DNA of 64,000 nucleotides from Archilochus colubris. Taxonomy: Eukaryota > Chordata > Aves > Apodiformes > Trochilidae. The stretch lies in contig CM041084.1 in NCBI GenBank assembly GCA_023079485.1, positions 123,740,467-123,804,466 of the forward strand, given 5' to 3'. The notes under the pieces were generated by a model. That model searched no databases and was not told the origin of the DNA. It was given only the letters and a program-made list of their open reading frames with translations. The translations under genes and the position numbers were made by a program. Positions 1 through 10,478 of this stretch are shown here, piece after piece. Positions within the stretch are counted from its first letter, which is position 1. Each line of letters opens with the position of its first letter.

Positions 1-329
1 TTTGTAAAGCTTTTGAATGTCTGACTACTCTGTAAAATATTTGAGGCCAGCAGAAAGATGCAGCTAACAGACACACAGGACTTGCACTGTGAGGGCACAG
101 GGCACCTCTGCTAAAGGCTGCATAGGGATACTTAGAGATAGGGCAGTGATTGTCCCAGTACAGAACAGGTCATGTTCTCTGTCACTGAACAGTATATATG
201 TCTGTTTGGAGATGAGAGGCTTGTTGCCTATCCTGGGACCAGGGCAGCAGTGGACTCCCCTATGCCGTGGTCACAGCTCCAAGATACCAGGTGAAGAAAC
301 TGCAGAAGGTGAGCAAGGTTTCGTGATGA
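1..329. other. Unassigned AT-rich sequence before a CR1 fragment
   Basis: No gene is supported here. The stretch from about 210 to 329 may be the badly decayed upstream part of the CR1 copy that is recognisable from about 330, but I could not align it confidently. The 90-residue plus-strand reading frame at 89-361 runs into that CR1 and has no recognisable domain. Confidence 0.4.
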
Positions 330-755
330 TGGAAGAAAGCAAATATCACACTGATCTTTAAGAAGGGCAAGAAGTAGGATACAAGTAATTGCACTCAGCC
401 AAAATCCAGCCTCTGTTAAGGTTACAGAGTCAATCCTCTTAGAAGTATTTTCATGCACATAAAGGACAAGAAGATGGTTAGGAAAGACCAACATGGGTTG
501 AACAGATGATGTCTTACTAACCTGATTAGCTTATATGATGACATAACTGGCACTGTGGCCAACAGAAGTCAGTGGATTTTATTCCTAAACTTTAGTAAGA
601 TCTTTTATATCAAAGTCCACTTGGCTGCACTAGTTACAATGGAGCCAGCAGGATAAGGGAAGTGATCTTTCCCTTGTGCTTAGGACTTGTGAGAACACAT
701 GGGACTTTTATGTCCATTTTTGGGCTTGTTTTGAGAAAGACATTGGTATTCAAGA
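330..755 (+). mobile_element. CR1 LINE internal fragment (reverse transcriptase region), decayed
   Basis: This is an internal piece of a CR1 non-LTR retrotransposon on the plus strand. The block at 345-375 (ATCTTTAAGAAGGGCAAGAAG) and the stretch 440-530 (GGACAAGAAGATGGTTAGGA, then a segment reading NLISLYDDITG) follow CR1 reverse transcriptase order. A segment reading FLNFSKIF at about 580-605 corresponds to the family's YLDFSKAF-type block. At about 622-655 the copy jumps to a more 3' part of the element: 655-750 resembles the CR1 block just upstream of its C-terminal region (CCCTTGTGCTTAGGACT, then TTTTGGGCTTG). This suggests an internal deletion. Several stops interrupt the frame, so it is dead. 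The assignment rests on remembered family consensus, not on an alignment. Confidence 0.75.
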
Positions 756-3359
756 GACACGTGCAGGATAAATAAACTGTTCATGACTGTCTACACTGAA
801 CAATAAATGGGATAGTAGGTATGTTGGCTTAATAATAAGGCATGTTGCCTTGCAAGTTACCATGTTGGACTAAATATAAAACTGATAAAGCAAATTAATA
901 TTTAATAATTAGAATTGATGGGGATGTGGCTCATCCAAGCAGATTAAAATTAATAGTAACCTAAGAATTTAATTCCAAATAAAAATTAAAATAGTGTGCT
1001 TGACATATATACACCTCAGAACATCTCAGGAAAAAATGCTGGCTGATCAATTGAATTTTCTAAAGGATAAACCCAGTGAAATAAAAACTACAACCATAAC
1101 TACTATTTTAGTTCCTAAATATGAAAATGATGAATTAGGGTTACTGGATACGGAAAAATAACTAGCTCAGCCCTTCACAAAAAAATTAAATTGTTTAGCC
1201 ATATTTGTTTATACTGCATATTTGACTTATCAAACCAGTGTGATTGCAGCAAGATATCACATCTGCATCTCTAGTGATGATGGAGACATCCAACTGGTGA
1301 AAGAAAATGTATTGTTTTGTTAGTGTAATGTACATTAAAAAATCTTTGCACTGAGGTCACAGAAATCGCTACAGAAATAAGGGTACATTCATTATTTTAA
1401 TAACAGCTTGCAACTCTAAGAATAGCTAGGAAAAACTTGGGTTTTTCTATATTTTTTTTTCTCTATTACAGTAATAAAATATCCATTTTGAAAACCATTG
1501 CAAGGTGGTTTATGTAACAGAAATTGTTGGCTTACAGAATGTTATTGGCAGTTAATAATAGACAGGTAAAAAGATAATAAACAAGTTTAAAGGTGCATTC
1601 AGTAGGAGTCAGGTGTGCAGTGAACTGCTAATAATCAAGCATTATTTGTTACGCTGAGTGTCAGACATGTAATGGAGACTACATATGATGAATGAAAGTC
1701 TGATGTATGCATGAACAATAACTGACTGAAAGATCAATGTAGATATTTTAACCACTATGTAGGAGGAAATAGAAAAAAAACCAAGGACAACTTCCACTTT
1801 CACTGTTCTTACCCAGATAGAATAACTCTTCTTGAAATACCATTAACATAAAGTTAACAATGTGAAAACAATAACAGCCACCTCAAAACACACGCCCTGA
1901 ATGAACCTTTAACTCTGATTAAGCCAATGACAAAACTACATTACAGGGAGCTGAGATTTCATCTCCTACGTGTATTTAGAGTCCTGTCTTTCTAGCAGTT
2001 GTCAAAATACACTATAGGAAAAGGAGAAAGAAGGTCTTGTTTTTGCAATATGATTTTTGCAAGCCACAGCATACAATGCACAGTGATTTTCAGAATGAGG
2101 GCTGAGGCTAACCGTTGATAGAGAGGAAAAAACAACAAAAAATCTTTGTCTCTCTGTGATCTTAAAAGTTTAGATCTAACAACCAGTAAGAAACAACATG
2201 GACTGAGCACAAGAGAAGTACAGGCAAGCAATGTTGTACTATGTATAATACATGTGAAACCTTGTCCTACAAGAAAAATAATGAAGAAAATCATTCTATT
2301 GAAAAGCTGAAACAAAATTGTGAATAGCTCTGAGTATATTTTCACAGCCTCACCCATATTAAATATTTACAGTTGTTTTAGATTGTTTAGACTATGACCT
2401 TGATGGTGTAAACACTTGCCTTCCAACTTGGTGTTAGACTTGCATCTCAGTAAAGATGTTTATAGGACATTGTATTAAAGGTATTACAACTTCTAACAAC
2501 CAAGTGTGGAGAATATATCTGCAAAAATAACATAATCCTAAACAGAATATTAGTAATATATACTGGAAATCATTAAAAGGAATTTGGTATCTGTTTGAAT
2601 TTAACATTTATTTTTCACTGTTGGTGGCAAAGGTTTCTACCCAACACTAATAAGAAGAGCTAAGCTACTGGCCTCATCAGGTGCTTGAGTAAGCTGTGGT
2701 AAAATTAATTTCATTACATCTCTGGCCAGCTGTTTACAGAACACATCTTTCAAGCAACATAATCCATAATACTCATGCTATTGATGAAATTATTGATACA
2801 GATGGAAACTTCAGTCTAAGCAATACAGGACTTAATAGTAACAGCCTGTGAGAATTAACACATAAACTCATGGTTTTATCATTACACACACAAAACCCAC
2901 TTAGCAGAAAATGAAAAAAGTTATGTGTTAGTGGAGTTAAAACATTAAATATCTGATCCTACAAGATTATATGAAGTCTAAAATCTTGCACTACTTAAGA
3001 ATTTCCCTGTAGGACTGGATTTGTATAATGAAAAGATACAGGTTTAAGGCATATATTCTGAAATATACAAGAAAAGCTGGATTTCCCAACACAATATAAA
3101 GTACCTGATGTATACAGTTTGAAAAGATGAAATATGTCTCTCAAATCAACATTTTTTCTACTTTTTTAAAAATATATCACTCATATTCTCAATTAACAGA
3201 TTTTTACCCCAAACTTAACTAGCTTCTGTTTGTATCATGCCTGGCAGGCACCTAAAGATACGAATCCTAATCAGAAGTCTTCTGGTATGGTGTCAAGACA
3301 AAGATAATAAATTTAGCAAGGTAACAAGGACTGAAGGATTCCAATTATTTAAAGAGAAG
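756..3359. other. AT-rich noncoding sequence, no gene seen
   Basis: No gene or recognisable repeat stands out. A minus-strand ORF of 121 codons (1992-2357) is very hydrophobic and rich in Leu, Ile and Phe, which is what reversed A-rich noncoding DNA gives by chance. I see no domain or splice context for it. Confidence 0.5.
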
Positions 3360-3878
3360 TCCTCAAGATGGCAAACCTTTGCCAGCATGTGCCAGTGATT
3401 TATGAAAAGACAGAACCTTTTTTGCTGTATAAGAACTCCAAGAGAAAAGGAGAAGACGTTGGCTCTCTCTTCCCCCCCCGCCTCTCTTCTCTTTCCAGTT
3501 TGGCTTCAGCTATGGGATGGCACCAGCAGGAAAAACATTGGAGAACAGCAGCCGAGCAGGAACGGCGGGTCCTGCATCACCTCCCACCCCCAGCCAGAGT
3601 CCCCCCAGGGCCAGCGGATGGTGACAAAACTTAATTGCTCTCATGTTTTTTCTTTTCTTAGCAACTCTCTCACCAGAGTGACTGATTTATGTAAAATCTC
3701 TCCTCTTGTAAATTTGTCTTTTTCTTTTAAAAGTGGTGTTATTGTCTCTTTTCCATGAAACAAATCTTTGCAATTTACATAAATCATAACGCCTGTTATT
3801 TTTGTGAAATCATGTGATGGTTATGAGTAGTGGCTGATTTTTCCTCTCAATCAAAATATAAAATAATAGTTCGGATCA
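3360..3878 (+). mobile_element. Possible 5' LTR of a degraded endogenous retrovirus
   Basis: This segment sits directly before a primer-site-like sequence and retroviral gag remnants, which is where a 5' LTR should lie. It is GC-richer than its surroundings at 3450-3620 (pyrimidine-rich and CCACCCCCAGCC-type blocks). It then becomes T-rich and ends near ATCA at 3875-3878, eight bases before the TGG of the candidate primer site; the usual gap is 0-5 bases. The left boundary is not visible and no matching 3' LTR exists in the window to define it. The limits are therefore estimates from context. Confidence 0.35.
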
Positions 3879-3886
3879 TAATTAAT

Positions 3887-3904
3887 TGGTGTCACAGACA
3901 GGAT
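3887..3904 (+). other. Candidate tRNA primer-binding site
   Basis: The bases TGGTGTCACAGACAGGAT start with TGG and lie between the putative LTR end and gag. They have the form of an 18-base retroviral primer-binding site complementary to a tRNA 3' end. I infer the class from position and form; the exact tRNA was not determined (a leucine-type primer is one possibility because TGGTGTC starts are known for it). Confidence 0.4.
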
Positions 3905-4071
3905 ATTTGAGGAAAATATCAGAGCCTGCTCTTAGTCCAGCAGCTGAATTGCAAAACTAACTCTTAAAGAAATTTAAATTTTTAATTTTAATTACTTTTA
4001 AAGCAAAAATAAACCCAAATAAATTCTAAGGCTGGTTTTACCAGTACCAGTGGGGCCCAAGACCAGACTTT

Positions 4072-4506
4072 TTGCCTATAAGGAGGAAGAATTTTGTGAA
4101 TATGCTCTGGTTTGTCCCTTCCCTAACAACTCATAAATATACCCTGAAGGAAGGTCTTTATGATATGATTTACCAAAAATATAAAAAGGGAGACTTTGAT
4201 GCCATCATTAAATCTTTAAAAATTTTAGACGATTGTATCTCTCTTGACAAAGAATCCAAAGAACAAGTGAAAAAACTTGGTACAAACTTTTTCAGTGCCC
4301 ATGCCTTTTTTATCCTGGCTGCTATAATTTGGCAAGGGAAAGAAGAATTTTGCCAAAAAATGGAAAATATAGAAAATAGCATGTTAGTAGAATTTGGAGA
4401 CTTCATAAAATTGGACAAAGTTGAGGAGTCTAGAGAGCAAAATTCTGAAATCAGTGCTAACCCTAATCCAATGCTAGAGCACCCACATCTACATCTGAAT
4501 ATGTAA
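4072..4506 (+). pseudogene. ERV gag remnant, N-terminal part
   Basis: The open segment of 144 codons is the longest surviving piece of the retroviral gag. It is Lys/Glu-rich, with predicted helical stretches around residues 30-60 (a segment reading DFDAIIKSLKILDD) and 75-110, consistent with a matrix-like helical domain. There is no identifiable myristoylation start, and the true gag start probably lay upstream of 4072; the Met here is only the first in the open frame. It is followed by a terminator at 4504-4506 and the frame then shifts. The assignment relies on position after the primer site and before the other gag and protease pieces. A specific family match would need a profile search. 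Confidence 0.6.
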
Positions 4507-4676
4507 CAGATGAGGGAGAGGACATCTCTCCTGAGAGGCCATATAAGAAACAGGTGCATTTTGCATCCAAAAAGGGGAAAAGCCGCTCCTCTATTATAAA
4601 AACAAAGCCGCAGCCAAAAGCTGGCAACACCCAGACACACATCCCCACCTTTGTCTGCTAACCTGCCTGGGGAGAA

Positions 4677-4898
4677 ATGACAGAATTACACCATTTGGTC
4701 AGCGTTTTTATAAAATCTGGGGCTGAGAGATTTGGTAAATTGGAGAAAAAGGTCCATCAGCTCACTGCAATGAGTGAGAAGGCCTCTACACCGTCTTCCT
4801 CCTACCATGATTCTTCTGGTAGTTCAGAAGATGAGAGGAGACCCGTACCACACAAATGCCTGTGTTCTGTAATAAGAGCAGAACATACGTATGAATGA
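4677..4898 (+). pseudogene. ERV gag remnant, middle linker part
   Basis: This 73-codon piece continues the decayed gag after a shifted, stop-containing interval at 4507-4676 (itself Lys/Pro-rich). It begins with a helical segment containing GKLEKKVHQL and then a Ser/Asp-rich linker containing SSYHDSSGSSEDERR. That pattern, a coiled or helical stretch then a disordered acidic/serine linker, is usual between matrix and capsid in retroviral gag. No late-domain motif is clear. The segment ends at a stop before the next recognisable piece at 4953. Confidence 0.5.
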
Positions 4899-4952
4899 GG
4901 TACAGGACAAGAACAAGTTACCCATAAAGAAATTCCATGCTCTCCTCTGGAG

Positions 4953-5138
4953 TTGACACAATTGAAAAGACAATTTGGCATATTACCCTTGGAAACTGGT
5001 ATAGATTATGTAGTAAGGGTTTCATCTTCTGTTGGAGGTCACATATTATTATCAGAAAAAGAAGCCTCAGGCCACTGGGGTCCTGGAGTTATGTTAACTA
5101 CTGGCAATTCCAGAGCTCCATGGTCCTTGACACAATGA
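4953..5138 (+). pseudogene. ERV gag remnant, capsid-proximal part
   Basis: The open frame carries short blocks such as HWGPGVML and APWSLTQ, which look like a conserved gag (capsid-proximal) segment rather than random AT-rich translation: Trp and Gly are frequent. The frame ends in a stop at 5136-5138, and related-looking coding continues after it to about 5200, so the copy is interrupted here by a point change. The Met at 4953 is just the first in the frame. The piece belongs to the same decayed gag as the neighbouring segments. Family assignment is by context. Confidence 0.5.
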
Positions 5139-5335
5139 ACCACTTATAATGTGACCTTCACTGACCCTATAGCAAGGGGAGAACCCCACGTTTTGTGGGG
5201 GGTCTCACTCAGCTAGTGAACAATGTTCACAAAACCTGCATGATCTAGATGATATATGACCATGCTCTAATAATTAACCAGGATGACCTGCTTATGCTAA
5301 TGGTAAGATCTGAAAGACTGGATATTCTCAACTGA

Positions 5336-5602
5336 GGGCTACATGCACAACTGCAAAATCTAGCCCTACAGATCAAGGCTAGAATTGAAAATTCAAATGA
5401 AAATTCACTATTAGGCACAGACTACACTTGGTTTGATCTGGTTAGAGAATTGACAGAATTTGGACACAAATATGTGGCACCAGAAGTCGATTGTACATCT
5501 GTAAAAACTCTTCAAACCCCAGCAAATGATAATCAAAAATTGACTTATGTTGCTGCAGCTGCCATGCCTCCCCAAATTCCTCCTCACCAGCAGGAGTTGT
5601 AA
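5336..5602 (+). pseudogene. ERV gag remnant, C-terminal part
   Basis: An open stretch of 88 codons lies between a TGA at 5333-5335 and a TAA at 5600-5602. It has a helical segment including YTWFDLVRELTEFG and then a Pro/Gln/Ala-rich end, consistent with the late capsid and downstream linker of gag. No CCHC zinc-knuckle is seen in this piece or in the decayed sequence up to 6100, so the nucleocapsid is either lost or unrecognisable. Identification rests on position and composition. Confidence 0.45.
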
Positions 5603-6103
5603 ATGGGGGGGCAGACAAAGAACTAATAATAATCACCAGAATAGAACCCCCTGAAAAAGAAACAATTTCCCGCAGGGTGAACTGGGACCTTTTGCGAAGC
5701 TTAAAGAAGAAGCTAAGTGAAAAGGCATCCCTCCCTCACTCTTAAGTCACAATTTTACTTATGGCCATCTAAAAGCCTTAATAGAAGAGTGACGCACTAG
5801 GTCAATTTCAGGGGAATGATCTGGAAGTTCCTATAATTTGGGAAACTAAAAAGCTCTCTCTCTGCTAATAAAAAGAAAGCAAAAATACAGCAGAGAGAGA
5901 AGAAAGGTTCTGAACCCTGTTCAGTAAATTCTACTGACCCCCTGAATAAACCATGAGAAACAATCCCTACAAATCAAAAAGATTGATCCGAAAATAATGA
6001 ACAATCAAATCCTAAAATATCCAGTCCTCCAAAAGACTGGCAAAAGGTGCTAGGATTGGTCTTGAATAAAAATGGTCATTTAGAGATTACTTGTGCTGTT
6101 TGA

Positions 6104-6413
6104 CCAAAGTGCTACCCTGTAACATTTGTAGTAGACCCTGGCGCACAGATCTCCACACTAAAATCTGATGTGGCCAAAAAATGTGTCTTCTCTGAAACCA
6201 ATATTTCTGAGTGGTGCTTTGGGAAAGCCTGTTTTACAAAAAACTGCTAAAGTTTCCCTAAAGCTCCAGAGAGACGAGGAGTTAATTCGAACCCAAATGA
6301 TAGTAGACGACATTCCTTACAATCTGTTAGGGATGGACGTATTAATTGGTCAGTCCTGGAGAGACGAAAACAGCTGGTTTTGGAATTTCAGCACCCCCAC
6401 ACTTAAAGTTTAG
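6104..6413 (+). pseudogene. ERV aspartic protease remnant, frameshifted
   Basis: This is the clearest retroviral signature in the window. At about 6125-6150 the sequence reads FVVDPGAQIST, the retropepsin active-site block in which the family normally has D-[ST]-G-A; here the residue after the catalytic Asp is Pro. About 170 bases further, in a different frame (open from 6168), it reads YNLLGMDVLI, matching the conserved C-terminal LLG.D.L block. The two blocks are in different frames, so at least one single-base shift lies between about 6150 and 6200. The frame ends in TAG at 6411-6413. The changed active site and the frameshift make this inactive. Confidence 0.75.
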
Positions 6414-6727
6414 GAATAAAGCACTGCCACACCAAGTATTGAAAGGCCAAAGACTTTTTTTTCTCATTAGTTACTAAGACGTAAACAAATTTTACAAATA
6501 AATTTGTACTGTTTATCAGTCTGTGGCCTATTTGCTCCATAATCACTTAATGTTATGATAGGCCCATGCATTACCCTAAGGAACCTGATGATCCTGACCA
6601 CTTTTCAAATATTTAATATATGAATATATTCAATAAATGTCTCAGTCATGCCTTTCTGTCACAGCATCCTAGGAACAGAAATAAAACATCAAGTTTTCTG
6701 AAATGTTAGCCATATATTAGCAGGGCT

Positions 6728-6749
6728 AATATATATATATATATATATA
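6728..6749. repeat. (TA)n microsatellite
   Basis: An uninterrupted run of alternating T and A of about 22 bases; a likely length-variable marker. Confidence 0.9.
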
Positions 6750-7783
6750 ATTTATAGTATAGCTGTGTACCTGCATTCAAAGGCAGCTGCAGATGCACAA
6801 TGGTCCTAAGAAATAAATTCTACTTCATTTCAGCCTTCCTAGCTAAAAAGTAAGTAATGCCTAAGTCGTTTCTCACTCAGTGAATTAACAGTAACCCTAA
6901 GATTAGTCATTATCATTGGAGTTTTGCTGCTGAGAATATTTAGTCAACTCTGCTATAATATCTTGTTTAACAGCTCATCTAGATTCTCCACTATAACAAA
7001 CAGACATTATTTTCTCTCTTGTCCCACTCAATAAATCTGTCAACTCCTCAGTAAACATATTTTGGCAGCTGTCCAATCATGGGAGTCACTAACAAGGTGG
7101 TATACCTAAGGTCAACTAAATCACTCTTTAACACAACCATCACATCTCATCTTGGCAGACAAACACCTATCATTCTCCCCAAATGAACAAACAAAATTGC
7201 GGAAGAAAATACTCCTGGGCACCAGCTTGCACTGAAATGGTGGCAACAGCTGGTCCAGCAGATGCTTCTCATGTGATTCAGCACCTGTGCTTTTACATTT
7301 CTGTAGAAAGCCATGTTAATAGACACTTCTTTCCCTTTTTTTCCAAATCCTGGAATATTCATAACTAAAATAAATGCTCCTAGAGATTTAGCTGAGCACT
7401 ACCTCAGTTGTTCAAAGAAAACTATTAAATTTTCTTTCAGGAAAGATCCTGAAAGAACCTTAGAAGTCTCTAGTAGTATAATAGTTGTTCTTCATAATTT
7501 ATGTGTAATATAGATTTGAGACACCTCAGTCACCTGGGTATTCTGTAGACAGAAACACATATGTTAAAGAAATGCAGCTAAGCAGACAGTGTTAGGCAAA
7601 CCTAGTGTAGGTGAGATAGGGTACAAATAGGTATTTTTCACATTAAAAACCTTAAGAGCTTTTGGTTTGGGCAGAATTCTTAATTAGTATTAATAATTTC
7701 TTACTTCCTGAATAGAAAAGTGTGGGGGTTTTTTTTGTTGGTTGGTGGGGGTTTTTATTTTCTTATTTAAATCATAAAAATGT

Positions 7784-7828
7784 ACATATATATATATATA
7801 TGTATGTAAAATTGTATATATATACATA
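7784..7828. repeat. Imperfect (TA)n / TATG-rich simple repeat
   Basis: Two TA-dinucleotide runs joined by a TGTATGTAAAATTG interruption. Confidence 0.85.
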
Positions 7829-7889
7829 AAAATGTATAACAGTGACCCAGTTTTCTGTTTGAGGTTTACTAGAGTTGTTTATCTTGATT

Positions 7890-7923
7890 AAAAAACCAAA
7901 ACAAAAACAAAACAAAACAAAAC
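7890..7923. repeat. (CAAAA)n simple repeat
   Basis: A pentanucleotide CAAAA-type run with a few imperfect units. Confidence 0.85.
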
Positions 7924-10023
7924 TATATGCAAATTCCTTGATCTTAAATAGTCTTGTGTATCTTAGTACCAGGTCAGGAGATTCTATGAGTCCCCCTTAC
8001 TATGAGGATGTAGTACATCAAAGATGAAAAACGTAACCAAGGTGTCTGGAAAACTGCAAATTACTTTTAAAAATGATTAGGCCCTAAACCCCATTAAAAT
8101 TGCCTTCTATTCATTTAAAGACTTTTGCTTTGAAAATATATGAATTCTATCTGTGATGGAAGCTCTTCCTCAAACATTTCTTTCCTATCTGTTCATAAAC
8201 AAAGACAGTGATTGTTAGCCAGTATCTAGACATTTGATGATCTCTCTGTTCTGGAAAGAAATAACTTATCAGTTCTCACATTTCTTGCTTATATTGTTAA
8301 AAAAGGTAACAAAACAATTGAAACACTCATGAAAAGATGTGTGTCAAAGGAGAAATGGGCAGCTCAGTGATGAGAGAAAGCATATTCTAGGGCGGAAATA
8401 AGGAAGTGAAATATTACTAAGCATTTAGTGTCAGAAAGTGCTTCTTACACATTTTTATAGGAGATTTTGGTTTCAAAAGTCATTTTTTTACAAATGTTCT
8501 TCATATTCTATTGTAAAATCTATTTTTTAATATTTATAAATAGAATAGGATGGCAGTGCTCACTTTTTATGGCAGTAATATTTATCGTTTCACATAACAG
8601 CATCACAGAATCATAAAGTAATTTTATTGAATCATCAATTAAGTCAAATAAATACATGGGTAATTAACTAAAGAAGTTTCAAAATTAATAATTTCCAGTG
8701 TGATAGTAATGGGAATGCCTAAACCTAGAAATGTCTGCATTTTCAGTTTTGTCTATAATTTATGCTTAAAATGTACAGTAAGTTTATAAAACGAAAACAA
8801 TGTTCTGTAAGTGAATTTTTTCCTATAAAAGCATGTTTTATGTTAAGATCCTGAAAATATAAAAAAAACCTAAACCCACCAGAAAACCTCAGTTACAACA
8901 TTCTTCAGTCGTCTAAATTTGCATTACCTACTAGGAAAATTTTCAAAAGTGCTTACAGAGGTTCCAGGTGCTTAATATGTTCTCTTTTTACTATCACTAA
9001 ATACTTATCTGAATCTTTACACAAATACTTTTGTTAAGCCTGACTCTAAGACTCAGATCATTCAGTATCTTAAGAATTTGAATTAATAGAATTCTGAATT
9101 TACTTAAATATGTTTCCTTTAACTCTCATTAATTTTTAATGATACTGAACAATCAATTCAGATAACTTTAAAACACTATGAAACTGAAAGTTGTGCAATT
9201 GTTGGCAAAGCCAGACAGGTATAATCACTAAGGATTCCTAGAAAATTAGGTCTTTTCTTCTTTCAAGAATTCAAGTTTCACTTTTAAAAGCAGGTTATCA
9301 GAGTAATAATTGAAGCCAAAATTCTCTGGCTTTATGCCCTGAATACTAAAGGAAAATATGAATCAGAGAATTTATTAAATACTTGACCTTACTATATCTA
9401 CCCAGAAGATATAGTCAAACAACTAGTTTTAAATTACTTATCATGGGTGTAGTAGTGGTGCTTAATTTCTAGTCAACGAGGATTAAATCATCTCCTTCAC
9501 ATTCATATGATAAAGAAAAGTAAGAAAGAGTATTAATGGTTCCTCAGAACAGGATATAACTAACTTCATCTCTGAAAGCCCAAAAAATCCCTATCAACTT
9601 TTTCAGACCCTAATTTAGACTGCAACTGCTGTCAGAGTTGCCTTGTGGAAACCAGCTATAACAGCAATAATTAGCCAAGAGAGGTTTTGGGAGAGGAAAG
9701 GAAGTTCCACATGTATCTACTACCACTTTAGGAACGCATCATACTCCTGGTTGTATTGTCAGGACTATTTGGAAAACCTTTACTGACACAGGTCTACTGA
9801 TCACAGAGGAATCATTCAATGACCTTTTTATAGCCTAAATTGTACTGAGAGAAGCTTCCGGCATATATTAAGATGTAAGATTTGATTTGTCTTTGATTTT
9901 GGCTGTCAGTGTTTCACAGCATTGATATAAAATGCAGCATTCCTCATCTAATTTTACCATACCAGGAGCTCTCATAATTTCTTTAAGAAAAGTGACCCAT
10001 TATGAACATAACTTTTTTCCTAC

Positions 10024-10478
10024 ATAGAATCATAGAATCTGCTGGGTTGGAAGGGACCTCAGAGATCATCAAGTCCAACCCTTGATCCACTACTGCTGCA
10101 GTTACTAGGCCATGGCACTGAGTGCCACATCCAGTCTCTTTTTAAATATCTCCAGGGATGGGGAATCCACTACTTCCCAGGGCAGCCCATTCCAATGCCT
10201 GATCACCCTCTCCAGAAAGAAATTCTTTCGAATCTCCAACCTAAACCTCCCCTGGCACAACTTGAGACCCTGCCCTCTTGTCTTGCTGAGAGTTGCCTGG
10301 GAAAAGAGCTCAACCCCCCCCTGGCTCCAACCTCCTTTCAGGGAGTTGTAGAGAGTGATGAGGTCTCCTCTGAGCCTCCTCTTCTCCAGGCTGAACAGCC
10401 CCAGCTCCCTCAGCCTCTCCTCATAGGGTCTGTGCTCGAGTCCCTTCACCAGCCTAGTAGCCATGTTCCTGATATGGT
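10024..10478 (-). mobile_element. CR1 LINE, 3' end, 5'-truncated, relatively young
   Basis: A 5'-truncated CR1 copy on the minus strand. Its 3' end lies at the left with two CATAGAAT units followed by GGGTTGGAAGGGACC, both CR1 hallmarks in reverse. It covers the C-terminal end of ORF2 and the short 3' tail. The minus-strand frame 10105-10464 is still open over 119 codons, with blocks such as [16 protein letters not shown] and [20 protein letters not shown], the expected C-terminal CR1 segments. The intact frame and close match to the remembered consensus make it one of the younger copies in the window. The right end near 10478 is where similarity stops. Confidence 0.95.
10105..10464 (-). pseudogene. 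CR1 ORF2 C-terminal fragment (open, 119 codons)
   Basis: This encodes only the C-terminal tail of the CR1 ORF2 protein, downstream of the reverse transcriptase core. The endonuclease and polymerase catalytic parts are absent because the copy is 5'-truncated, so no retrotransposition activity is possible. The frame is free of stops, unlike the 19.1 kb copy, and ends with a stop just before the short 3' untranslated tail. The first Met is internal to the original protein. Confidence 0.8.

Larger units (their letters stand above)
3887..6450 (+). mobile_element. Truncated endogenous retrovirus internal region (gag-pro only)
   Basis: This is an old germline copy of a retrovirus, now inactive. In order it holds a candidate primer site, about 1.7 kb of gag-derived segments in changing frames, and a protease remnant ending near 6413. 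The reading is broken by stops and frameshifts, for example TAA at 5600-5602. After about 6450 the sequence returns to ordinary AT-rich DNA. No reverse transcriptase, integrase, envelope or second LTR is visible, so the 3' part was lost. The family is uncertain: a class III (ERVL-like) avian element is my best guess, from the primer site and the style of the gag segment near 5.0 kb. It is flanked by noncoding DNA and has no likely present function. Confidence 0.75.
6451..10023. other. AT-rich noncoding sequence with simple repeats
   Basis: No gene is supported. Apart from the dinucleotide and CAAAA runs listed separately, the stretch is ordinary AT-rich DNA. Short reading frames near 7.15-7.5 kb lie on both strands across the same bases and have no recognisable features. 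Confidence 0.5.

Noticed and set aside
1801..1930. Strong minus-strand donor (CTGG followed by GTAAGAAC at about 1815)
   Set aside because: Only six codons or so are open before it from any acceptor, and all longer frames have stops.
1992..2357. Minus-strand hydrophobic ORF of 121 codons, considered as a membrane protein
   Set aside because: The Leu/Ile/Phe-rich composition follows from A-rich DNA read in reverse; no start context, splice sites or neighbours support it.
4170..4640. Minus-strand ORF of 156 codons, one of the longest in the window
   Set aside because: It is the antisense shadow of the plus-strand gag remnant at 4072-4506.
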